Shown piece after piece: positions 1-5,322 of a stretch of DNA of 5,498 nucleotides. Position 1 is the stretch's first letter; each line of letters opens with the position of its first letter. The notes beneath the pieces were generated by a model. The model had not been told where the DNA came from and did not search any database. It saw only the letters and a program-made list of their open reading frames with translations. This DNA is from Caulobacter sp. (GTDB lineage Bacteria; Pseudomonadota; Alphaproteobacteria; Caulobacterales; Caulobacteraceae), in the NCBI GenBank assembly GCA_028291125.1, contig JAQGIN010000439.1, positions 1-5,498 on the forward strand, written 5' to 3'. A program made the position numbers and the translations under genes.

Positions 1-865
1 GCCGTTCTTCGCTAGCTGGGAGCTGGTCGGCCGCTTCCCGCAGATCCTCGAGGACGACGTGGTCGGGACCGCCGCCACCGACCTCTATCGCGACGCTGTC
101 GCCATGCTCGACACGGTGGTGGCCGAGAACTGGTTCGGGGCCAAGGGCGTGGTCGGCTTCTGGCCAGCCAACACCGACGGCGACGACATCGTGCTCTATG
201 CCGACGACACCCGCGTCACCGAGATCACCCGCCTGCACACCCTGCGCCAGCAGATGGCCAAGGGCGAGGGGCGGACCAATGTCGCCCTGTCCGACTTCGT
301 CGCCCCGATCGGCGTCGCCCATGACTATGTCGGCGGCTTCGCGGTCACCGCCGGCCACGGCGAGGACGAGGTGGTCAAACGCTTCAAGGACGCCGGCGAC
401 GACTACAGCGCCATCATGGCCTCGGCCCTGGCCGACCGCCTGGCCGAGGCCTTCGCCGAGTGGCTGCACTACCAGGCCCGCATCGAGCACTGGGGCTACG
501 CCGAGGGCGAGACCTTCGACGCCGAGCAGCTGCTGGCCGAAAAGTACCAGGGCATCCGACCCGCCGCCGGCTATCCGGCCCAGCCCGACCACACCGAGAA
601 GGATCAGCTGTTCAGGATCCTCGACGCCACCGAGCGGACGGGCATCTGGCTGACCGAGAGCTTCGCCATGAGCCCCGGCGCGGCGGTGTCGGGCCTCTAT
701 TTCAGCCATCCGCAGAGCCACTATTTCGGGGTCGGCAAAATCGATCCCGACCAAGTCGAGGACTATGCCCGCCGCAAGGGCTGGGACATGGCCAAGGCCG
801 AGAAGTGGCTGTCGCCGATCCTCAACTACGACCCGGCCCAGCGGGCGCGGGAGGCGGCGGCTTAA
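1..865 (+). CDS. metH: Cobalamin-dependent methionine synthase, C-terminal part (5' end outside window)
   Basis: This is the last 287 residues of MetH, a cytoplasmic enzyme that moves a methyl group from methyltetrahydrofolate through cobalamin to homocysteine to make methionine. The visible part is the AdoMet-binding reactivation domain, which remethylates cob(II)alamin after accidental oxidation. The reading frame is open from base 2 and starts PFFASWELVGRFPQIL, matching the N-terminal edge of this domain. The signature RPAAGYPAQPDHTEK (557-601) is the AdoMet-binding RxxxGY loop, although most homologues I know have Cys where this one has Gln (PAQP). It is followed by LTESFAMSPGAAVSG, YFSHPQSHYFGVGKI and QVEDYARRKGW, all diagnostic of MetH. 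The stop is TAA at 863-865, and codons end almost entirely in G or C. Whether the upstream domains are fused in one gene or encoded separately, as in split MetH systems, cannot be seen here. Confidence 0.97.
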   Translation, partial: PFFASWELVGRFPQILEDDVVGTAATDLYRDAVAMLDTVVAENWFGAKGVVGFWPANTDGDDIVLYADDTRVTEITRLHTLRQQMAKGEGRTNVALSDFVAPIGVAHDYVGGFAVTAGHGEDEVVKRFKDAGDDYSAIMASALADRLAEAFAEWLHYQARIEHWGYAEGETFDAEQLLAEKYQGIRPAAGYPAQPDHTEKDQLFRILDATERTGIWLTESFAMSPGAAVSGLYFSHPQSHYFGVGKIDPDQVEDYARRKGWDMAKAEKWLSPILNYDPAQRAREAAA

Positions 866-878
866 GGCAACTCTACCA

Positions 879-908
879 TTACGGGTGGAATGGGTTTATA
901 CGGCTATG
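879..908 (+). promoter_or_regulatory. Possible promoter in the AT-richer gap before the DUF4160-DUF2442 pair
   Basis: The 79-nt gap 866-944 is visibly richer in A and T than the surrounding DNA. It holds TTACGG (879-884), which is -35-like. TTTATA (895-900) and, 18 nt after the TTACGG, GCTATG (903-908) are possible -10 elements; the latter resembles the Caulobacter GCTANA form. No spacing matches a consensus perfectly, so this is only a candidate. It would give the small gene pair its own transcription separate from metH. No terminator hairpin is evident after metH. Confidence 0.25.
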
Positions 909-930
909 GCGGCGGTTCGCATGAGCGACC

Positions 931-937
931 GAAGGAG
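931..937 (+). promoter_or_regulatory. Ribosome binding site that sets the DUF4160 start at GTG 945
   Basis: GAAGGAG lies 7 nt before GTG 945, an ideal Shine-Dalgarno spacing. The upstream in-frame ATGs at 906 and 921 have no comparable site. Starting at 945 gives the N-terminus MPTVLRI, which is how DUF4160 proteins normally begin. Confidence 0.7.
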
Positions 938-944
938 CTTCGCC

Positions 945-1187
945 GTGCCCACGGTCCTGCGCATCGCTGGCTACAGGTTCTATTTCTACAGTCATGAGCC
1001 CAATGAGCCGCCGCACATCCATGTCGACAAGGGCGCGGCGTCGATGAAGGCTTGGCTTCGGCCGGTCGCGGTGGCGCGTAACCTTGGCTTCCGCGCCCAT
1101 GAGCTCAATGTTATCCTTGATCTCGTGCGAGAGCATGAAATCGCGCTGTCGGAGGCTTGGCATGGGTATTTTGGCGACCGCCGCTGA
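945..1187 (+). CDS. DUF4160 domain protein, first gene of a small two-gene module
   Basis: This is an 80-residue basic protein that is all DUF4160 domain. Its start is MPTVLRIAGYRFYFYSHEPN, and the family hallmark follows at once: EPPHIHVDKG with its two histidines (about residues 24-26), then AWLRP (about 37-41). It ends in a helical stretch HELNVILDLVREHE and a WHGYF motif. The biochemical function of the family is not known to me. Genes of this family are often next to a DUF2442 gene, as here, where the next gene starts inside this one with a 26-nt overlap; co-translation is likely. About 22 of 80 codons end in A or T, many more than in metH or the GH1 gene, which suggests acquisition. A toxin-antitoxin-like role is a hypothesis from size, overlap and pairing. 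A longer start at ATG 906 is possible but poorly supported. Confidence 0.85.
   Translation: MPTVLRIAGYRFYFYSHEPNEPPHIHVDKGAASMKAWLRPVAVARNLGFRAHELNVILDLVREHEIALSEAWHGYFGDRR
1151..1155 (+). promoter_or_regulatory. Ribosome binding site of the DUF2442 gene, inside the DUF4160 gene
   Basis: GGAGG lies 6 nt before ATG 1162 and is embedded in the last codons of DUF4160. It fixes the DUF2442 start at 1162 rather than at the in-frame upstream ATGs (1084 and following), which would produce a tail unlike the family. Confidence 0.7.
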
Positions 1188-1419
1188 CGAACGCGTGGCC
1201 GATGTGCGCTTCGACGCCGAGCGACTGATCGTCGATCTGGTGGACGGCCGCACCATCGCCGCGCCGCTCGCCTGGTATCCCCGTCTGCTGGCCGCCACGC
1301 CGCCGCAACGCGCCCGGTGGGAAATCGCCGGCGGCGGCTATGGGATCCACTGGCCCGATATCGACGAAGACCTCAGCACCGAAGGCCTGCTTCGCGGCGC
1401 GCCGGCGCCGCGCGCCTAG
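1162..1419 (+). CDS. DUF2442 domain protein, second gene of the module
   Basis: This is an 85-residue acidic protein matching the short DUF2442 type. It has a strand-rich N-terminus VADVRFDAERLIVDLVDGR, then TIAAPLAWYPRLLAATPPQR, and the conserved C-terminal block GGYGIHWPDIDEDLS followed by TEGLLRGAPAPRA. The family has no settled biochemical role. Its regular pairing with DUF4160, the opposite charge of the two partners and the 26-nt overlap suggest the products bind each other, perhaps with this acidic one as the neutralising partner; that is inference. About 16 of 85 codons end in A or T, again more than in the flanking genes. The stop TAG (1417-1419) interlocks with the stop of the convergent M28 gene, so there is no room for a terminator between them. 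Confidence 0.85.
   Translation: MGILATAADERVADVRFDAERLIVDLVDGRTIAAPLAWYPRLLAATPPQRARWEIAGGGYGIHWPDIDEDLSTEGLLRGAPAPRA
1416..1419. other. Interlocked stop codons of convergent genes in one CTAG
   Basis: The palindrome CTAG gives TAG at 1417-1419 to the + strand DUF2442 gene and TAG at 1418-1416 to the minus-strand M28 peptidase gene. The two coding regions therefore overlap by four bases at their 3' ends, and mRNA from each strand must run into the other gene. Confidence 0.9.
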
Positions 1420-2930
1420 GGCTGCTTCGGCGTCAGCGGGCTGCCCGCCTTCCACGACGGCTTGATCGCGTCGTCGGCGACCGTCTCGACCAGGCGGTAG
1501 AAGAACGTGTTGAACTTGGCGGCGGCGGTCCAGTCCATCGGCTGGGAGAGGTCGTCCTGCGGCTTGTGGTAGCGGGTCTCGTACCAGGCGCGGTAGCGAT
1601 GCTCGGCGTCCGTGCCCGGGCGGTAGCCGAACACGAAGCCGGTGGCCGGCACGCCGATCTCCAGGAACGGCCAGTGGTCGGCGCGGCGCAGCAGGTTGCG
1701 CTCGGGCTCGGGGTCGGCCTGCACCGCGATCCCCAGGCCGTCGGCCACGGCGCGCACCGTGTCGCCCAGGCTGGTGTCGCCGAGGGCATGGACGGTCATC
1801 AGCTCCAGCGGGAACAGCGGCCGCAGCTGGTCGAGATTGATATTGGCGGCCAGTTGCGCCTTCGGCACGGTGGGGTGGGCGGCGAAGTGCCGGGCCCCCA
1901 GCAGGCCCTTCTCCTCGCCGGTGAAGGCCGCGAAGATCACCGGCCGGCGGAAGCCCTGGCCGTGGCGGCGATCGGCCAGATTGACCAGCAGGGCGACATA
2001 GGCGGCGTCGTCGAGCGCGCCGTTATAGAGGCCGTCGCCATTGACCGGCTCGCCGAAGCCGTAGCTGTCGAGGTGGGCGGAGATCACGATGTGTTCGCCG
2101 GCCAGGGCCGGGTCCGTGCCCGGCAGCACGCCCAGCACGTTGGCCGAGGTCAGGCTCCGGCGTTGGACGGCCAGGCTCGCCTTCAGGTGGTTCGGAACGT
2201 CGAAGCTGGGCAGGGCCTGGCCGGCGCTGCCGGTGGCCAGCACGGTCGCGGCGTTCTGGCCGCTCCCGGCGATCACCCGCTCGAGGGCGGTCGGGTTCAG
2301 GGTGGCGACCAGCAAGGCGTCGTCGGCGGGCGCGGCCGCGCCCACGGGCGTGACGCTCCGCGCATAGGCCACCGGCCAGCGCATCGGTTCGACGGTGAAG
2401 CCCGGATCGGCGATGGTGATCATGCCGACCGCGCCGGCCCGCCGCACGGCCTCGGTCCGTTGAGCGGCCGTGGTCAGGCCGGCGCGACGCCAGCCGTAGC
2501 ACAGCACCACCTTGCCCTTGACGTCGCCCAGGGCCTCGGCCGCGCAATAGCCGCGGAAGGCCAAGGGCGCGTCGAGCGTGGTCGGCATGCCGGGCGACGG
2601 CCGCACGGTGATCTCGTGCAGGAAGGCCAGCGGCGCGCCGCCGACCTGGATGGTCGTGCCCGGCTTGGCGACGGCGATCTCGTCCAGGGTCAGGGTCTGG
2701 AACCAGGTCCCATTGTCGCCGGCCGGGCGCAGGCCGGCCTTGGCGAAGCGGTCGGCGACCACGCGGGCGGCGCGATCATAGCCAGGCGAGCCGGTGTCGC
2801 GGCCTTCCATGGCGTCGTCCGACAGGGTCTCGGTCAGGCTCCACCAGGCGCGGGTGTCGGGGTCGGCGATTTCCGCCGTTCGCGAGGGCGTGGCGGTGGC
2901 CAAGGCCAGAGCCATCAAGACAGACATCAT
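1416..2930 (-). CDS. Exported M28-family zinc peptidase with PA domain
   Basis: From ATG 2930 this is a 504-residue protein that probably acts in the periplasm or outside the cell as an aminopeptidase- or carboxypeptidase-type metalloenzyme. The start MMSVLMALALATATPSRTA is a hydrophobic signal peptide with a likely cut after residue 19 (RTA). Residues about 119-239 look like an inserted PA domain (VKGKVVLCYG, GAVGMITIADPG). The catalytic core follows with the M28 set: H286 and D288 in SAHLDS, D307 in GALDDA, E339 (general base) and E340 (zinc ligand) in TGEEKGLLG, D367 in NINLDQ, and H419 in ADHWPF. YHKPQDD near residue 455 is also typical. All expected metal ligands are present, so it should be active; the substrate cannot be told. 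Start choice is uncertain: GGGGA lies 11 nt before ATG 2930, but that start lacks a positive n-region. GTG 2963 would add one (MGATVAGKCKIMM) but has no Shine-Dalgarno. ATG 3023 would run into the upstream gene. The Uma2 gene ends 73 nt upstream on the same strand. Confidence 0.9.
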   Translation of the reverse strand: MMSVLMALALATATPSRTAEIADPDTRAWWSLTETLSDDAMEGRDTGSPGYDRAARVVADRFAKAGLRPAGDNGTWFQTLTLDEIAVAKPGTTIQVGGAPLAFLHEITVRPSPGMPTTLDAPLAFRGYCAAEALGDVKGKVVLCYGWRRAGLTTAAQRTEAVRRAGAVGMITIADPGFTVEPMRWPVAYARSVTPVGAAAPADDALLVATLNPTALERVIAGSGQNAATVLATGSAGQALPSFDVPNHLKASLAVQRRSLTSANVLGVLPGTDPALAGEHIVISAHLDSYGFGEPVNGDGLYNGALDDAAYVALLVNLADRRHGQGFRRPVIFAAFTGEEKGLLGARHFAAHPTVPKAQLAANINLDQLRPLFPLELMTVHALGDTSLGDTVRAVADGLGIAVQADPEPERNLLRRADHWPFLEIGVPATGFVFGYRPGTDAEHRYRAWYETRYHKPQDDLSQPMDWTAAAKFNTFFYRLVETVADDAIKPSWKAGSPLTPKQP

Positions 2931-3003
2931 GATTTTGCATTTCCCCGCGACCGTTGCGCCCACGGTTAGTCGACGCGCCGCGGTCCGTCGAGAGGCGAGG
3001 CGG

Positions 3004-3591
3004 TCAGGCCGGGGCGTCCTCATCCCCGACCAGGTCCCGCAGCCGCATCCGCAGCGCCGGCGCCCGCAAGGCGGTCACCTCGGCGTCCGCCTCGAACACC
3101 TCCACCGACCGATAGCCCTCGTCGGCGGGGCGGCGATGGACGACGATCCGTCGCCGCTCGGCGTCCACCACCCAATAGTCGACCACGCCATACTGGGCGT
3201 AGATCCCGGCCTTCAAGCCGAGGTCCCGCGACAGGGAGTCGTCGCTGACCTCGATCAGCAGGGTGATGTCGCGGCCGGTGATCTCCTGTGGCTTGAGGCG
3301 GCCCGGGTAGAGCATCAGGTCGGGTTCGACGAACAGCATCTCGGCCAGGTAGAGGGTGGTTTCGACGCCGAGCACCAAGTCGTCGCTGGCGTTCCGGGCC
3401 AGCCAGCGGATCAGCGCGCTCTTGGCGATCTCGTGATCGTTCTTCTTGGCCGCCATGACCACCAGTTCCCCGTGGATCAGCTCGACGTTCTCGTCCTCGT
3501 CCATGATCCCGGCCTCGACCATGCGGAACACATCCTGCGTGGTGAACAGCCGGCGGGAGAGGTCGGGCGGTGGGCGAACGGGCGCGTTCAT
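3004..3591 (-). CDS. Uma2 family (DUF820) putative PD-(D/E)XK nuclease-like protein
   Basis: This is a 195-residue cytoplasmic protein covering the whole Uma2/DUF820 domain. The helix FTTQDVFRMVEAGIMDEDENVELIHGEL carries the conserved E37 and E42, and H53 follows in KNDHEIA. Then come the PD motif P90-D91 (FVEPDLMLYP), E114 in LLIEVSDDSLSRD, K127 and Y131 in LKAGIYAQYG, and VDYWVVD. These match the restriction-endonuclease-like fold assigned to the family, so catalytic residues appear intact. Actual nuclease activity and target are not established for most members. Codon use resembles the host, giving no sign of recent transfer. The start ATG at 3591-3589 gives the usual N-terminus length but has only a weak Shine-Dalgarno site. 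It is divergent from the GH1 gene, and the M28 gene lies 73 nt downstream, so joint transcription is possible but no functional link is evident. Confidence 0.88.
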   Translation of the reverse strand: MNAPVRPPPDLSRRLFTTQDVFRMVEAGIMDEDENVELIHGELVVMAAKKNDHEIAKSALIRWLARNASDDLVLGVETTLYLAEMLFVEPDLMLYPGRLKPQEITGRDITLLIEVSDDSLSRDLGLKAGIYAQYGVVDYWVVDAERRRIVVHRRPADEGYRSVEVFEADAEVTALRAPALRMRLRDLVGDEDAPA

Positions 3592-3597
3592 GGGCCT

Positions 3598-3605
3598 ATT
3601 CTAGC
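3598..3605 (-). promoter_or_regulatory. Possible -10 element just upstream of the Uma2 gene
   Basis: Read on the minus strand, GCTAGAAT (3605-3598) resembles the Caulobacter housekeeping -10 form GCTANAWC. Only six bases separate it from the ATG at 3591, so a transcript would begin at or beside the start codon and be leaderless. That would explain the weak Shine-Dalgarno. I see no convincing -35 element at the expected distance, so confidence is low. Confidence 0.3.
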
Positions 3606-3662
3606 ATGGCGCCGGGCCGAGGGGAGCCCTGGCCAACCGCGGGTCTTTCACGGCATGCTCGC

Positions 3663-3691
3663 CCCCAACGGGGACGCTGATCCCCGATCAG
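3663..3691 (+). promoter_or_regulatory. Cluster of overlapping inverted repeats in the GH1 gene leader
   Basis: Three short inverted repeats overlap here. CCCC/GGGG has a 3-nt loop (3663-3673). GGGGA/TCCCC has a 6-nt loop (3670-3685). CTGATC/GATCAG has a 3-nt centre (3677-3691). The middle one shares bases with both others, so it excludes them, and the last ends 3 nt before the Shine-Dalgarno site. This could be an operator for a repressor or an mRNA fold controlling translation. In DNA this GC-rich the G/C-only stems may be chance; the CTGATC/GATCAG palindrome is the more specific signal. Confidence 0.3.
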
Positions 3692-3694
3692 GGC

Positions 3695-3700
3695 GGGAGA
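3695..3700 (+). promoter_or_regulatory. Ribosome binding site of the GH1 gene
   Basis: GGGAGA lies 5 nt before ATG 3706. The next in-frame ATG (3721, starting MSRRAL) has no such site, so 3706 is chosen. Confidence 0.55.
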
Positions 3701-3705
3701 CGACC

Positions 3706-5151
3706 ATGGGCGATCACGGCATGAGCCGCAGGGCTCTGGGCGGTGGGGTGCTGGGCGCGGCGGCGTTCGGCTTGGCCGGCTGCCAAGGCGCGCCGTCGGT
3801 CGACCTGACGCCAAGGTCGCGCCAGTTCCCGCAAGACTTCCAGTGGGGCGTCGCCACCGCCGCCTTCCAGACCGAGGGCTCCCTGGCCGCCGATGGGCGC
3901 GGCCCCAGCGTCTGGGACGTGTTCGAGCGCCAGCCCGGGCGGATCAAGGACGGCTCCGACGCGGGGACCGCCACCGACAGCTACCGCCGCTACGCCGAGG
4001 ACGTCGACCTGATCGCCGGGGCCGGCCTCGACGCCTTCCGGTTCTCGATCGCCTGGTCGCGGGTGCTGCCGAGCGGGGGCGGCGCGATCAACCAAGCCGG
4101 CCTCGACCACTATGCCCGCCTGGTCGACGCCCTGCTGGTCAAGGGGATCGCGCCCTACGCCACCCTGTTCCACTGGGACCTGCCGCAGGGCCTGCAGGAC
4201 AAGGGCGGCTGGGCCGTGCGCGACACCGCTTCGCGACTGGCCGACTACGCCGCGGTGATCGGCGAGCGCCTGGGCGACCGGCTGAAGCGGATCATCATCC
4301 TCAACGAGGCCGCCGTGCACACGGTGTTCGGCCATGTGCTGGGCGAGCACGCGCCGGGGCTGAAGGACGCCGACCTGCTGGGGCCGGTGACCCACCACCT
4401 CAATCTCGGCCAGGGCCTGGCGATCCAGGCGCTGCGGGCGGCGCGCGGCGACCTGTCGATCGGCACGACCATGGCCCTGCAGCCCTGCCGGCCGGACGGC
4501 GGGCCGCTGGCGGTGTGGAACCGCCTGGCCTCCGACGGCCTGGACCAGATCTGGAACCGCGCCTGGCTCGACCCGCTGCTGCGCGGGACCTATCCCGACG
4601 CCATGGCCGACGCCCTCAAAGGCCATGTGCGCGACGGCGATCTGGCGATCACCCGCCAGCCAATCGATTTCCTGGGGGTCAATTACTACGCCCCGGCCTA
4701 TGTGCGGCTGGATCTGAAGGCCCCCAGCCGCATCGCCCAGGGCGAGCCGCCGCGCGGCGCGGAACGCGACGCCTTCGGCCGCCAGATCGACCCGTCGGGT
4801 CTGGCCGAGGTGCTGACCCGCCTGCGCCGCGACTACGGCAATCCGCCGCTGCTGATCACCGAGAACGGCGCCTCCGACCCATTCGGCCCGGGCCCCGCCA
4901 TCCTCGACGACGCCTTCCGCATCCAGTATCTGCGCCGCCACCTGCAGGCGGTGAAGGCGGCGATGGAGGCCGGCTCGCCGATCGGCGGCTATTTCGCCTG
5001 GACCCTGGTCGACAACTGGGAGTGGGACCTCGGCTACACCTCGCGGTTCGGCCTGGTCGCCCAGGACCGCGCCACCGGGACGCGGACGCCCAAGGCGTCC
5101 TACGCCTGGTTCAAGGCGCTGGCGCGGACGGGCTTGCTGCCGGAGCGGTGA
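3706..5151 (+). CDS. Glycoside hydrolase family 1 beta-glucosidase-type lipoprotein, probably Tat-exported
   Basis: This 481-residue enzyme should release terminal beta-linked sugars, typically glucose from cello-oligosaccharides or plant glucosides, by the retaining GH1 mechanism in a TIM barrel. The N-terminus has twin arginines (SRRALGGG, R8-R9), a hydrophobic stretch and a lipobox LAGC with C26. It is therefore probably a Tat substrate anchored by lipid; Gln after the cysteine would favour the outer membrane if the enteric Lol rule holds. The barrel starts at FPQDFQWGVATAAFQTEG (Q55 for glycone binding). LFHWDLPQGLQ (H156), the acid/base E201 in ILNEAAV, GVNYYAP (N326, Y328), the nucleophile E386 in LLITENGAS, and W432 plus DNWEWDLGY with E439 and SRFGLV complete the active site. 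Both catalytic glutamates are present. Odd points are NEA in place of the usual NEP and DNWEW in place of DNFEW. The length is normal for a compact bacterial GH1 plus signal. It is divergent from the Uma2 gene. Exact substrate specificity is not readable. Confidence 0.95.
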   Translation: MGDHGMSRRALGGGVLGAAAFGLAGCQGAPSVDLTPRSRQFPQDFQWGVATAAFQTEGSLAADGRGPSVWDVFERQPGRIKDGSDAGTATDSYRRYAEDVDLIAGAGLDAFRFSIAWSRVLPSGGGAINQAGLDHYARLVDALLVKGIAPYATLFHWDLPQGLQDKGGWAVRDTASRLADYAAVIGERLGDRLKRIIILNEAAVHTVFGHVLGEHAPGLKDADLLGPVTHHLNLGQGLAIQALRAARGDLSIGTTMALQPCRPDGGPLAVWNRLASDGLDQIWNRAWLDPLLRGTYPDAMADALKGHVRDGDLAITRQPIDFLGVNYYAPAYVRLDLKAPSRIAQGEPPRGAERDAFGRQIDPSGLAEVLTRLRRDYGNPPLLITENGASDPFGPGPAILDDAFRIQYLRRHLQAVKAAMEAGSPIGGYFAWTLVDNWEWDLGYTSRFGLVAQDRATGTRTPKASYAWFKALARTGLLPER

Positions 5152-5201
5152 GGCCGTGCGTCCTTTGAGGCCGCTTCGCATTGGGTCAAGCCAACCCACC
5201 T

Positions 5202-5288
5202 CCGTCTTCCCGGCGAACGCCGGGACCCAGATTCAGCCGGAGCGTCTCGTGGGTTTCATCTGGGCCCCGGCGTTCGCCGGGGAGACGG
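5202..5288. repeat. Nested inverted repeat (REP/BIME-like) in the spacer after the GH1 gene
   Basis: Two 31-bp arms, 5202-5232 and 5258-5288, are inverted copies matching at 29 of 31 positions around a 25-nt centre. Each arm contains its own palindrome: CCCGGCGAACGCCGGG (5209-5224, 7-bp stem) and CCCCGGCGTTCGCCGGGG (5265-5282, 8-bp stem). Each then leads into a CCCAGAT motif or its complement. One of the two mismatches would still be a G-U pair in + strand RNA. Repeats of this look are scattered between genes in many alphaproteobacterial genomes, as I recall. It lies between convergent genes and could stop transcription from both sides, though there is no clear U-tract. The rest of 5152-5322 shows no gene. 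Confidence 0.85.
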
Positions 5289-5322
5289 GAAAATCGAGCG
5301 ATTCAAATCTGAAGATCAGGTC

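Noticed and set aside
765..944. Longer DUF4160 start inside metH, or at ATG 906 or 921
   Set aside because: The extra residues are metH out of frame or lack a ribosome site; GAAGGAG at 7 nt selects GTG 945 and the family-typical MPTVLRI.
879..1455. Minus-strand frames (879-1298 and 1111-1455) opposite the small gene pair
   Set aside because: No family resemblance, and the + strand here encodes two recognisable DUF domains with good ribosome sites.
1317..2969. 550-codon open frame on the + strand antisense to the M28 peptidase gene
   Set aside because: The protein is Arg/Gly/Ala/His-rich with no family motif, while the opposite strand encodes a complete M28 enzyme with all metal ligands. Long antisense frames are expected in DNA with such strong G/C third-position bias.
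2794..3705. Upstream extension of the GH1 frame to base 2794
   Set aside because: It would cross the Uma2 gene antisense and bury the Tat/lipoprotein signal; GGGAGA before ATG 3706 gives a clear start.
3843..5168. 441-codon + strand frame overlapping the GH1 gene in another phase
   Set aside because: Extremely Arg/Pro/Gly-rich composition is typical of an out-of-phase reading of a GC-rich gene.
5182..5198. Short TGGGT/ACCCA inverted repeat with 7-nt loop after the GH1 gene, as a terminator
   Set aside because: The stem is only five pairs and no T-tract follows; it is weaker than the neighbouring nested repeat and may be chance.
3688..5199. 503-codon open frame on the minus strand antisense to the GH1 gene
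   Set aside because: It is low-complexity and without recognisable domains; the + strand GH1 reading has both catalytic glutamates and all GH1 motifs.
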